From positions 1 through 64,000 of the forward strand of contig JAEUQO010000247.1 of NCBI GenBank assembly GCA_016789605.1: a DNA stretch of 64,000 bases, in the 5' to 3' direction. Shown piece by piece: positions 27,550 through 36,846 of this stretch; within the stretch, counting starts at the first letter, position 1, and the number at the start of each line of letters is the position of its first letter. This DNA is from Acidobacteriota bacterium (GTDB lineage: Bacteria; Acidobacteriota; Blastocatellia; RBC074). Below the pieces are notes generated by a model, which was not told where the DNA came from, searched no databases, and was given only the letters and a program-made list of their open reading frames with translations. A program made the translations under genes and the position numbers.

Positions 27550-28785
27550 ATGCAATCTCTGTCTCTGCTTTGCCAACAGACCAACGCGGCCCGCATTCAA
27601 ACGCTGTTGCTCGTTCTCTTCATTGCGCTTTGCCCTTCTCTGGCAACGCCTGCGCACGCGCAATCCGCCGCCCCAAACAAATCCTCTTCCAAGCTGCACG
27701 GCGGCATCGAAATCGGCTCCAAAGGGGTCAAAGCCACCGCCATCAACTTCACCCGCAAAGGCAGCAGTTACGACGTCAAACTGCTGTACAGCGAAACGAT
27801 CAACACCACGATCATGAAGGTCAAAGACAACCGCTTTACGCCCGAAGCGCTGAAAGAAACAGCGCTGGCGGTGCAAAAAATCTATACGCGGTTGCAACAG
27901 GAATATCAGGTTCCCGTCGAACACATTTACGTTATCGGCAGCAGCGGATTGCGCGCGGAAAACAAACAGGATTTGGTGACGGAAATTCGCGCCATCACCG
28001 GCAAAAATCTGTCTTTCCTGACGGTCGAAATGGAAGTGCAATTGAGCATCGCGGGCACCATTCCCGCGCGGCGCGATGATCTGCTGACCGTCAACGAACG
28101 CGACGCGGCGATGCTGATTGATATCGGCAGCGGCAACACCAAAGGCGGCTTTCAACAAGCTGCGCCTGCGCCGGTCACCGATGTTCCCGTGGCCTCTTTT
28201 GTGACGATGGGCATTCCGCTGGGCACAGTCACCTTTACCAACGAAGCCGCCCGCCAAATTTCCGACGAAAAAGAATTGCGCGCCTTCGCGCTCAATGCGG
28301 CAACGCTCAGCCCGAAATTGCTCAATACGCCATTGCGTAAGGAAATCGAAAAACAGCCGGGGTTGCTGACACGCCAGCGCGTCTATTTGACCGGCGGCAT
28401 CGTGTGGGCGATGACGACGCTGATGCATCCTGAAAACCGCCGCGCGTTTGTGCCGCTGACCGTCAACGACATTGATTTGTTTCAGCACTATACCCGCAAC
28501 GAAATGGACACCTTGCTCAACCCAGACCTGTCCTATATCTCTGACGAATTGAAACGGCAGGAAATCAAAAAAGAGATCGAAGCGGTCAAAGCCGCCTTTA
28601 CGCCGCGCAACCTGATGGCCGGCGCGGAAATCCTCAAAGCCGTGGCCACCGAATTTCAACTGGAAAACAAAAAGCTGTGGTTTGCGCGGTTTGGCCATCT
28701 GAGCTGGATTTTGAGCTACGTACGCGGGCAGGCTGAAAAGCAAATGCTCGCCGCCGAAGCTGCCGGTCCCAGCGCGACAAAATAG
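27550..28785 (+). CDS. Exported Ppx/GppA-like ASKHA protein, solitary copy A
   Basis: The protein is 411 residues. The signal peptide spans about 1-38 (LLLVLFIALCPSLATPAHAQ). An actin-like ATPase fold follows: GGIEIGSKGVKA (phosphate-1-like loop, with Glu where Ppx has Asp), YVIGSSGLRAENKQDL, EVQLSIAGTIP (positioned like the catalytic Glu segment of Ppx), LIDIGSGNTKGGF (phosphate-2-like loop), GIPLGTVTFTNE and YLTGGIVWAMTTLMHPE. It closely resembles the proteins at 47084 and 57798 but has no cassette partners beside it. Polyphosphate or nucleotide hydrolysis is inferred from the fold only. The start at 27550 begins the signal peptide and follows AAAGG; the long upstream frame is non-signal. 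Confidence 0.78.
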   Translation: MQSLSLLCQQTNAARIQTLLLVLFIALCPSLATPAHAQSAAPNKSSSKLHGGIEIGSKGVKATAINFTRKGSSYDVKLLYSETINTTIMKVKDNRFTPEALKETALAVQKIYTRLQQEYQVPVEHIYVIGSSGLRAENKQDLVTEIRAITGKNLSFLTVEMEVQLSIAGTIPARRDDLLTVNERDAAMLIDIGSGNTKGGFQQAAPAPVTDVPVASFVTMGIPLGTVTFTNEAARQISDEKELRAFALNAATLSPKLLNTPLRKEIEKQPGLLTRQRVYLTGGIVWAMTTLMHPENRRAFVPLTVNDIDLFQHYTRNEMDTLLNPDLSYISDELKRQEIKKEIEAVKAAFTPRNLMAGAEILKAVATEFQLENKKLWFARFGHLSWILSYVRGQAEKQMLAAEAAGPSATK

Positions 28786-28874
28786 CCGCCGCTTGTTTGA
28801 GGGTTGCCAAGCAACGGCTGACGACATAGACTGCCCGGCGTCGCTCGGCCATCTTCAAACAAGAGGTTACTTCA

Positions 28875-30635
28875 ATGCTCAAATTGCGTCTGAGAACTGT
28901 TCTCGCGTTGGCGTTTGGGTTGTTTAGCGCGCTGGCGTTTCCCCACACAATTCATGCCCAAACCAATCTGCCGCTGCTGGGCCAGCTCGACCCATTCACC
29001 GGCAACAATCGTTACGCCGATGTCTGGGGTGAAGGCAATTACGCCTATCTCGCCTCTTTCAACGGCAACGGCGTGATGATCATTGACATCGCGAATCCGC
29101 GCTCGCCGCAGTTGGTTGGACACTACAATCCGACAGACGGCGGACGCTTTCAGGATGTCATCGTGCGCAACGGCATCGGTTATTTTTCCAGCGAAAATCG
29201 CGGCGGCGTGCATATTGTAGATGTGCGCAACCCGGCCAGCCCTTCCCTGCTCAGTCAAATCAATACAGACAAAAACGGATTCTCCAACGTCCACGAACTG
29301 TTTGTGGCTGACGGCGTGCTCTATGAAGCCGACTCGCGGACGAATGTCATCAAAGTGTTCGACGTGCGCGATTCGCGCAATCCAGCGCACGTACGTGACA
29401 TTGTGACCACCGATCCGCGATTCATTCACGCGATTGTGGTCGTCAACGGGCGACTCTTCACCTCTGGTTGGGGCGGCAAAACAGATATTTACGATGTGCG
29501 CGATGTGCTGACCCAAGCGCCACCGTTGTTAGGCTCGCTAGATTCCGGCAACGCTTCGCACGCAAGCTGGCCAAGCCAGGACGGCAAACTGCTCGCCAGT
29601 GCGCGCGAAACCGTCAACGGCGACATCCGTCTGTTTGACATCTCGAATCCGGCCAGTCCCGTGTTGTTGTCCACCATCGCCATCGAAAATTACCAACTGC
29701 AAGCCTATTCGGCGCACAACCCATACATCATCGGGCACTTGCTGTTTGTGTCGTGGTATCAGGCGGGGCTGGTCATATTCGACATCAGCGATCCGCGCCA
29801 ACCGAAACTGGCGGGCAATTACGACACCTATACCGGCAACGTGCTGGCAGGTTTTACTGGCTGTTGGGGAGTCTATCCGTTTTTGGGATTTGATCGGGTG
29901 CTGCTGAGTGATATGGATGGCGGTTTGTATATCGTGGACGCCTCAGCGGCAGTAACCGGGCCGCGCACAGTTTCGGCAGCCAGTTACAACGCTGCGGCGC
30001 TGGCGCCGAACACAATCGCCGCGACGTTTGGCGCCAATCTGGCGAGCGCCACACAAATCGCCACGACGCAACCGCTGCCGACGACACTGGCGGGCACAAC
30101 GCTGTCGGTGGTTGATGTCAAAGGGAACGAGCGATCCGCGCCGCTCTTTTTCGTCTCGCCCAATCAGATCAATTACGAAATGCCGCCCGGCACAGAACCG
30201 GGTCCGGCGCTCATCAAAATCCGCAACGCCGCCGGACAGGTCAATCTGGGCGCAGCGTTGGTCGCCGCCAGTGCCCCCTCGCTGTTTACGCTGGATCAGA
30301 GCGGCAAAGGAAACGCCGTCGCGCTCGACGCGCTCACCTTTGCGCAAGGCCCATTCAATGCCACTCGCGGACAAGGCCTGCCCAACATCATCGCGCTGTT
30401 TGGCACCGGACTTGGCGCAGATGCGACAGACACTGACGCAAACGTCGCCGCCAACGTACGCGTTCTGCTGGATGACCAGCCAGTGACCGTCAGTTACGCG
30501 GGCCGTGCCCCTGGGTTTGTCGGACTGAATCAACTGAACATCGTGTTACCGCTGGGCATTGGCAGCGGCGCGCACAAACTCCAGGTGACGCGTGACGGCA
30601 TCGCCAGCAATCTGGTCAGCATTACGATTCGCTAG
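28875..30635 (+). CDS. Secreted LVIVD-repeat protein with TIGR03437-type C-terminal domain
   Basis: The protein is 586 residues. Signal peptide 1-28. Residues about 30-360 are LVIVD-type propeller repeats (GVMIIDIANPRSPQLVG, GVHIVDVRNPASPSLLSQ, NVIKVFDVRDSRNPAHV, LVIFDISDPRQPKLAG). The last 220 residues are the acidobacterial TIGR03437-type domain (SYNAAALAPNTIAATFG, LFFVSPNQINYEMPPGTEPG, NIIALFGTGLG, GLNQLNIVLPLGIGSG). Surface adhesion or carbohydrate binding is inferred for such proteins. Its 3' end overlaps the convergent subtilase gene by 90 nt. AAGAGG lies 7 nt before the ATG. Confidence 0.85.
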   Translation: MLKLRLRTVLALAFGLFSALAFPHTIHAQTNLPLLGQLDPFTGNNRYADVWGEGNYAYLASFNGNGVMIIDIANPRSPQLVGHYNPTDGGRFQDVIVRNGIGYFSSENRGGVHIVDVRNPASPSLLSQINTDKNGFSNVHELFVADGVLYEADSRTNVIKVFDVRDSRNPAHVRDIVTTDPRFIHAIVVVNGRLFTSGWGGKTDIYDVRDVLTQAPPLLGSLDSGNASHASWPSQDGKLLASARETVNGDIRLFDISNPASPVLLSTIAIENYQLQAYSAHNPYIIGHLLFVSWYQAGLVIFDISDPRQPKLAGNYDTYTGNVLAGFTGCWGVYPFLGFDRVLLSDMDGGLYIVDASAAVTGPRTVSAASYNAAALAPNTIAATFGANLASATQIATTQPLPTTLAGTTLSVVDVKGNERSAPLFFVSPNQINYEMPPGTEPGPALIKIRNAAGQVNLGAALVAASAPSLFTLDQSGKGNAVALDALTFAQGPFNATRGQGLPNIIALFGTGLGADATDTDANVAANVRVLLDDQPVTVSYAGRAPGFVGLNQLNIVLPLGIGSGAHKLQVTRDGIASNLVSITIR

Positions 30636-33600
30636 CGGCCCTAAGCCAAACGCCACGTACTCTTCGCTGAGGAAGCGCGCTGCCAACGGGCGCGCTTCGA
30701 CATCCACCAACTCACAATTCACCACGTCATCGGTAAACGAAAGCGCCAGCGGCGCGCGCGACACATTGGACATCGCCTGAAATCGCACGCGCAGCAACCG
30801 TTGTGCGCCGACCCGGAAGCGTTGCACCGGCGAACGTCCAAGCACAACGCCCAACTGACCATTTGCGGCGGCACGCTTGTTGACGATCAGGCGCGTATCG
30901 TCAGACTCTGCCGCAACCGAAACCAACTGCCAGTGTGTCGGGTCAAACGTCAGCGTGAAACCGAGCGCGTGTTCGGAACCTTGCGCATCGAGCACAATCG
31001 CCACGTCACGCCAAAGTGCTGCCGAAAGCGGTTCTGGCACGGCGCGAATCAAATGCGGTTGCTGACCGGGCGCAACTGTTGGTTTGCGTTGCGAAGTCAA
31101 CGGCGCAGTCGGTCCGCCTGCGGCCCTGGGCGCATCCAGTCCTGACGCATATCTGCCCGCTTGCGCCCAATCCGTCACCGTCAAACGACCGTCGCCCAGC
31201 GTTGGCAAAGGCGCACAGTCCGCGCGTTGAAATTCGCTACCGACCGCTGGCGTATCCACGCCCGCCACAAAACGCCCGACTTGCACATAATCCGTCAGTG
31301 AAACCACGCCGTTGTTATTGCCATTGGGTCGCGGCGCAACATCGGCCTCGATGCCGCCCGGCGTGATGCTGACCTGCCCAGCCACGAAATCTGCGGGCAA
31401 CGGCGTCGCGCCGGAAGACGCCAGTTCACGCGCAGTAGGCTGATCACCAAAACCGAGCGGCGTGGTTTGCGCTGTTGTAGCAGCGGCAATGGTAAAGGTC
31501 ACCACCGCGACCTGACGCGTTCCTGCGCTAAACGATTGCCCGGCGGGCAATCCCAAGACAACACCCAGGCGGCCTTGGGCATTCTGCGTGCTGTTGCTGG
31601 TAAGTGCGGCATTGGCGGCGTCACTGCCCAGCGCCGCAACCGGATTGCTCAAGACAGTCGGGTCAAACACCAAACTGAATGCCAGCGAATTTTCATTGCC
31701 TTGCGCCGCTAATTCGATCGGAACGTTGACCGTGCCGCCGGTCGCGCCGCTGGCAGCAACCACACGCACCAAACGCGGGTTAGGCTGAATCGTAAACACT
31801 GCCGCGCTGGAAGCTCCGCCGCCCGGCGCGGGATTGTTGACCGTCACGTTGGCCGTGCCGACGTTCGCAATGTCAGCCGCCGTAATCGCGGCGGTTAGTT
31901 GTGCGCTGCTGGTTACGTTTGTCGGGCGATTGCTGCCATTCCATTGCACAACCGCGCCCGACGCAAAGTTGTTGCCGTTCACCGTCAAGGTAAACGCCAC
32001 TCCGCCCACCGTGGCCGAAGTCGGGCTGATGCTGGTCAAAACCGGCACCGGCGTTTGCTGGCTGATGGTGAAAGGCATTTCGTTGGAAGCCCCACCCGGC
32101 GCCGGATTCACCACTTTGATGATGACCGTGCCTTCGGCTTCGAGGTCGCTGGGCAAAATCGTGGCGGTCAACCGGCTGGCCGAAACGAATGTCGTAAACC
32201 GGTCAGCGTTGTTCCAACGCACTTTTGAGCCCGCAACAAAATTCGCGCCATTGACCGTCAGCGTAAAACTGGCTCCGCCAACCAGGGCAAAACTCGGATT
32301 CAAATTGCTGATGACCGGCGCACTCGGCAACGCAACGGTGAAAACAGGCGTTTGCACATCCGGGCAACCGGGTTTGCTCAATGTCAACACACCTGTCACA
32401 GCGCTGGCGGGAATAACGGCGGTGATTTGCGTGTCACTGTTGACGGTAAAGGTTGAGGCCGCGTTATTGCTGAATCTGACCGCAGTCACTCCGGTAAAGC
32501 CTGCGCCAGTCAAAATGACATTTGCGCCGGTGGTCGCCGACGTAGGATTCAGCGCCGTCACCGTTGGACAGTTATTCCCTTGCGAAACAGTGAAAGTCCT
32601 GCCCGCAATCAGCATCGTTCCCGTCCGCGCCGTGCCCGTGCTGGCGGCCACCGAATACGTCACAGTGCCGTCTCCGGTGCCTGCCGCGCCGGATGTCACG
32701 GTGATCCAGGTGTCATTGCTTGCCGCTGTCCAAGGACAATTTGCCGCTGAAGCCGTCACGTTGACCGTGCCCGTGCCTCCCGCTCCGGCAAAGGTCTGAC
32801 TGGCAGGCGCAATCGTGTAAGAACACCCCGGCGGCGCACTGACGGTAAACACGGGCGTCTGAATGTCCGGGCACGCAGCTTTGCTAAGTGTGATCGCACC
32901 GGTCAGCGCTCCGGCGGGCACCGTCGCGTTGATTTGCGTATTGCTCACGACAGTGAATTGCGCCGAAAGGTTGTTATTGAATTTGACGGCAGTCACGCCA
33001 GTCAGATTGGCTCCGGTGATGGTGATGGTGCTGCCGACAATGCCGCTGCTGGGGTTGAGCGCGGCAGGCACCGCGCAGTTTTCCGGAAAGACGCTAATCA
33101 ATCCGCGCATGCTGTAATTGCCGGGCGTGCCGATATCGTCAATCAGCGAATAGGCGACGCCATCCAGCGAACGATACGAACGCCGCCGCAACGGTGGGTC
33201 AGTGTCAATCGCAACCGGGAACACGCCTGCCGCGTGGGTGATGCGCATGCCGACCACGAAGTCTCCGGCATTGGTCGCCAGCGGCGGAATGCTAAACACA
33301 TTGAATTGATCAAGCGCCTGTACCGTAGCGGCAATGGAAACCGGATAGGAAATTCCGTTCAGGTTGCCGCTGCCGCTCGGATTGGTTCCGGCAACGATGG
33401 TCACGGCATCTCCGACACGCAAGCCTGAGCCACCGGGCAAGAAAATCGCGACGCCATTGATCACCGCCGGATAGCTGGTCGGTGTCAGCCGATTCACGCG
33501 CAATGACGTGCCGCCCGATCCTAATCCTGAAAACAACTCAAACGAGCCGTCGTCCACTGCCAACGTGGGCGCTCCGGTTTGCGTCACGATCAACGTTTGT

Positions 33601-35336
33601 CCGGCGATAAAAACCGTGCCGCTGCGTTCCAAACCAGAGTTGGGAGCAACCGTCAGAGTGACCGTGCCGTTGCCCGTGCCGCCCGCTGAAGCGATAATCC
33701 AGGGCGCATTGCTGCTGACCGTCCAGGCGCAACCGGCAGTGGTCGTCACATTCACCGTGCCGTTGCCGCCGTTGATGCCAAACGAAAGCGCGGGCGGCGA
33801 AATCGCATAATTGCACGCATCAGCAGAGAGCGCGTTGACCGCCGCATCCAGTTTGATGCGCGGTTTGACCAAACCATTGCGCGCATCCGTCAACGCTACA
33901 CCGGTCGCCATCAGCGATTGCAACACCTGCGAGACAGACGCATTCGGCGATTTGGATTTCATCACAGCCCAAGCCCCAGCAACGTGCGGCGCAGCCATCG
34001 AAGTGCCACGAAAGCTGGCAAACGATCCGCCCGGCACTGACGAATTGATCCATTCACCCGGCGCCAGCAAATGCAAAAACGAAGCGCTGTTGGAAAAGCT
34101 CGACACCGTGTTAACGACGGTGTTGTTGCTGCCATCGCGCGAAGACCCGACGCTGATCGCGGTCGAAATGCAGGCGGGCGCGCTCAGCGTGGCCGTGCCG
34201 CCTTCGTTGCCCGAAGCGATCACCGTGGCAATGCCCACGGAACGCAAATTATCTATCGCAGTTTTATAGACCGCTTGAGATATGTCGCAATTCGCACTGA
34301 AGCTGCCGCCGCCCAAACTCATATTCACGGCGGCGATTTTCAGGTTGCTGCTCAACGCTTGTACGCGCTGCAACCCCAGCAACACATCCGAATCAAACGC
34401 CAGCACACACGGCGCAGGAGTGTCGCCGCAAACGTTGGCCGTATTGCCGCGCGAAAAGACCTGAATCGCGATCAGGTTGGCGTCACGCGCTACGCCGGAA
34501 AAACTCGTACCGCTGCCAGCAGCAATCCCCGCAACGTGCGTGCCATGCGCACAATCTCCCAGACTGCAAGGCCCCCCCGAATTCGTCGCCGTGGATTGCG
34601 CGACACCACCCGGACAAACCGACGAAGAAACGGCGCTGGTCGTGGAATAGCAAGCTTCAGAAACGACTTTGCCCGCCAGGAACGGATGCGTTTTGTCTAC
34701 GCCTGTGTCCAGAATCGCCACCGCCTGCCCCGTGCCGGAAAAGCCGCTTGCCCACGCCGCAGGCGCACCAATCAGCGGCACACTTTCTGCCAACGAAGGC
34801 CGCCGCAACTGGTCTTCTTGCAGCGAGACGACGTCGGGTAATTCGGCCAGACGCGCCAAGCCAGCGGCGTCAATTTCCAGGGCCAGATACGGCATCAGTG
34901 CAAACCGCTTGACGTTGCCAAAGCGAACGCCTGCCAATCGGCTGAGCAAGGAAGTCTGCGCGCGCGCAATGGCCGCGCGTTGTGTTTGCGCGGCGGCACG
35001 CGTTAACAGACCTTCGGGTTGAAAGCTGGCGCGCAATCCGACAATCACGCGCACTTGTCCTTCGTCTTGTGCTCGTTGCAACAACTCCGCAGGCAAAACC
35101 GCTCCTGCACGCCGTTGCACAGCCTCGGCGGGTTCAGTCGCGGAACCAGCACCATTTGCCCGTACAGGAGCTTGTTGTTCTGGGTGGGAATTTGTGGAAA
35201 CCGGGTTCTTAGACGAAGCCGATGGTGAATTGAAAACAACGGTAAGAAGTGAAAGCAAACAAAACGCGGCAAACAAATACACTCGGGAAGAATTGGCAAC
35301 CAATCGCACTCGTCTCCGACCACGTGCTGGGATCAT
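30546..35336 (-). CDS. Large secreted subtilase with BACON, IPT, cohesin-like and dockerin-like modules
   Basis: The protein is 1596 residues. An N-terminal signal/membrane segment (about 18-40) and an inhibitor-like prodomain (about 85-180) precede the S8 catalytic domain, with Asp210 (AILDTGVD), His264 (HGTHVAG) and Ser446 (GTSMAAPHVAG). BACON-type repeats follow (CNYAISPPALSFG..., CSYTIAPASQTFAG...) with several IPT/TIG-like domains. Next are a cohesin-like domain (about 1240-1375), a dockerin-like pair of calcium loops (NGNNNGVVSLTDYVQVGRF and LGDGRLTVTDWAQAGRY) and a second cohesin-like domain. AGGAGG lies 9 nt before the ATG. The C-terminal tail is antisense to the end of the LVIVD gene. 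Confidence 0.85.
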   Translation of the reverse strand: MIPARGRRRVRLVANSSRVYLFAAFCLLSLLTVVFNSPSASSKNPVSTNSHPEQQAPVRANGAGSATEPAEAVQRRAGAVLPAELLQRAQDEGQVRVIVGLRASFQPEGLLTRAAAQTQRAAIARAQTSLLSRLAGVRFGNVKRFALMPYLALEIDAAGLARLAELPDVVSLQEDQLRRPSLAESVPLIGAPAAWASGFSGTGQAVAILDTGVDKTHPFLAGKVVSEACYSTTSAVSSSVCPGGVAQSTATNSGGPCSLGDCAHGTHVAGIAAGSGTSFSGVARDANLIAIQVFSRGNTANVCGDTPAPCVLAFDSDVLLGLQRVQALSSNLKIAAVNMSLGGGSFSANCDISQAVYKTAIDNLRSVGIATVIASGNEGGTATLSAPACISTAISVGSSRDGSNNTVVNTVSSFSNSASFLHLLAPGEWINSSVPGGSFASFRGTSMAAPHVAGAWAVMKSKSPNASVSQVLQSLMATGVALTDARNGLVKPRIKLDAAVNALSADACNYAISPPALSFGINGGNGTVNVTTTAGCAWTVSSNAPWIIASAGGTGNGTVTLTVAPNSGLERSGTVFIAGQTLIVTQTGAPTLAVDDGSFELFSGLGSGGTSLRVNRLTPTSYPAVINGVAIFLPGGSGLRVGDAVTIVAGTNPSGSGNLNGISYPVSIAATVQALDQFNVFSIPPLATNAGDFVVGMRITHAAGVFPVAIDTDPPLRRRSYRSLDGVAYSLIDDIGTPGNYSMRGLISVFPENCAVPAALNPSSGIVGSTITITGANLTGVTAVKFNNNLSAQFTVVSNTQINATVPAGALTGAITLSKAACPDIQTPVFTVSAPPGCSYTIAPASQTFAGAGGTGTVNVTASAANCPWTAASNDTWITVTSGAAGTGDGTVTYSVAASTGTARTGTMLIAGRTFTVSQGNNCPTVTALNPTSATTGANVILTGAGFTGVTAVRFSNNAASTFTVNSDTQITAVIPASAVTGVLTLSKPGCPDVQTPVFTVALPSAPVISNLNPSFALVGGASFTLTVNGANFVAGSKVRWNNADRFTTFVSASRLTATILPSDLEAEGTVIIKVVNPAPGGASNEMPFTISQQTPVPVLTSISPTSATVGGVAFTLTVNGNNFASGAVVQWNGSNRPTNVTSSAQLTAAITAADIANVGTANVTVNNPAPGGGASSAAVFTIQPNPRLVRVVAASGATGGTVNVPIELAAQGNENSLAFSLVFDPTVLSNPVAALGSDAANAALTSNSTQNAQGRLGVVLGLPAGQSFSAGTRQVAVVTFTIAAATTAQTTPLGFGDQPTARELASSGATPLPADFVAGQVSITPGGIEADVAPRPNGNNNGVVSLTDYVQVGRFVAGVDTPAVGSEFQRADCAPLPTLGDGRLTVTDWAQAGRYASGLDAPRAAGGPTAPLTSQRKPTVAPGQQPHLIRAVPEPLSAALWRDVAIVLDAQGSEHALGFTLTFDPTHWQLVSVAAESDDTRLIVNKRAAANGQLGVVLGRSPVQRFRVGAQRLLRVRFQAMSNVSRAPLALSFTDDVVNCELVDVEARPLAARFLSEEYVAFGLGPLANRNADQIAGDAVTRHLEFVRAAANAQR

Positions 35337-35427
35337 TTCCGGTTAACCTCCTGCTGGTTTGAATCGCTGGCAAATTGATGATGGCTCGAGAAGCGGCCAA
35401 ATGGCGACTCATCCTGCCTTCAAGCCC

Positions 35428-35456
35428 AGCGACTGTCAAACAGTCAGGAAGTTCCC
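35428..35456 (-). promoter_or_regulatory. Candidate ECF-type promoter for the subtilase
   Basis: On the minus strand GGAACT (35450-35455) is followed after 16 nt by GTCGCT (35428-35433). It matches the spacing seen before the CHAT gene (GGAACT-N16-GTCTAA) and lies about 92 nt before the start codon. Confidence 0.35.
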
Positions 35457-35496
35457 CGGATTGATAACCACTTCTCGAATGCGCAGGGCTTTGCCG

Positions 35497-36717
35497 CTAA
35501 GCGAAATTCGCACGCGCCGCCGCCAATGCAGCCTCTAGTTCAGCCAGATTTGCGCCACCGCCCTGCGCAAAATCAGGTTTGCCACCGCCTCGCCCTCCCA
35601 GTCGTTCACAGGCGGCTTTCAACAGCGCATTCATATCCGCTGCCACATCCGCCGAACGGGCGAACACCAAGCGCGCCAGTTCGGCTTCGCGCACCGCCAG
35701 CAATGCAACCACGCCCGGCGCGGCAACCAGTTTGTGCGCCAGCAACTTGGTTTCTTCAAAATCGCGGTCGGAAAAAGTGCGCGTAAAAATGCGTACGCCG
35801 TCGACGGGTTCAGTCGCCGCCAACAGTTGTTGGGCTTCGGTGTGCGCAGCCAGTTCGGCCAGTTCACGTATACGGCGCGTCTGGCGTTTGCTTTCGTCCT
35901 GCAAGCGAGCCACCGCGCTTTCGGCTTCGTCGCGTCCGACAGAAAAGCGACGTGCAATGGCGTCAGACACCTGATTGGCGGCGCGGTAATCCTGTAACAA
36001 ACGTACGCCGCACACGAAATGCACACGCGTCATCTGTTTGGCACGTTCCCAGGCTTTCACGGCAAGCAAACCGACTTCGCCTGTGTGTTTGGCGTGCGTG
36101 CCGCCACAAGGCGACCAGTCGTAATCGGCGATCTCGACCACCCGGATGCAGTCGGTGATGAAGCTCTCTTTGCGCAAAGGCAACCGGGCAGCCTCGTCGG
36201 GCGTGACTTCGTGCAAACGGATGTCGCGGTCGTCAAAGACGATTTGATTGGCCAGGTCTTCCGCGCGCGCGATGGCTTGCGCCAGTTCTTCAGGCCGAAG
36301 CTCGAGCGTCAGGTCAATTTCGGTCACGCGGTCATTGATGCGAAAGCCTTTGGTTTCAGCGCCGAAAAGCTGAAAGAACGCCTGTGAAAGGATGTGCTGT
36401 CCGGTGTGTTGTTGCATCAGTTCGCGACGGCGCGCCCAGTCAATCTCAGCGGTGACATCTTCGCCCAAGACCAATTCAGCGCCCGCGTTCTGATCCGCCA
36501 GGTAATGCCAGATACAGCCATCCTCGTCAGCTTCGACTTCAACAACAGCGGCGTTGCCCAGCTTGCCCAAATCACAGGGCTGGCCGCCGCCGGTGGGATA
36601 AAACGCCGTGCGATCCAATGCCACTGCTGTGCGTCCGTTATGTGAGTCAAGCGCGACAATGCGCGCCGTGAATTTCGTTGTGTGGCTGTCTTGCCAATAG
36701 AGTTTTTCCGTCGTCAT
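35497..36717 (-). CDS. AlaX-like alanyl-tRNA editing protein with DHHA1 domain
   Basis: The protein is 406 residues from ATG 36717. The N-terminal beta domain (RTAFYPTGGGQPCDLGKLG) and the editing core match AlaRS/AlaX. Zinc-ligand motifs are HTGQHILS (HxxxH) and DWSPCGGTHAKHTGEVG (C and H). The C-terminus (about 270-405) is a DHHA1-like domain with FDQGGG-like GKPDFAQGGGAN. It should hydrolyse Ser or Gly mischarged on tRNA-Ala in trans. No aminoacylation domain is present, so it is not a full AlaRS. The start is uncertain: neither 36717 nor the upstream in-frame codon at 36798 has a good ribosome site. Confidence 0.88.
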   Translation of the reverse strand: MTTEKLYWQDSHTTKFTARIVALDSHNGRTAVALDRTAFYPTGGGQPCDLGKLGNAAVVEVEADEDGCIWHYLADQNAGAELVLGEDVTAEIDWARRRELMQQHTGQHILSQAFFQLFGAETKGFRINDRVTEIDLTLELRPEELAQAIARAEDLANQIVFDDRDIRLHEVTPDEAARLPLRKESFITDCIRVVEIADYDWSPCGGTHAKHTGEVGLLAVKAWERAKQMTRVHFVCGVRLLQDYRAANQVSDAIARRFSVGRDEAESAVARLQDESKRQTRRIRELAELAAHTEAQQLLAATEPVDGVRIFTRTFSDRDFEETKLLAHKLVAAPGVVALLAVREAELARLVFARSADVAADMNALLKAACERLGGRGGGKPDFAQGGGANLAELEAALAAARANFA

Positions 36718-36846
36718 GGAATCAATCACATTGAGAATGAAGTGGCCGTTCAGGACATCTGGTTGCCACGTGCCCGTTGATGTTTGATAATCTCGCATTC
36801 AACCGAATTGATTGAATGAATTCATAAGGGCGCTAAAGTATCGTTT

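Noticed and set aside
27388-28827. 479-codon minus-strand ORF opposite ASKHA copy A
   Set aside because: It is antisense shadow. The plus-strand product matches two other copies in the window, the minus product matches nothing.
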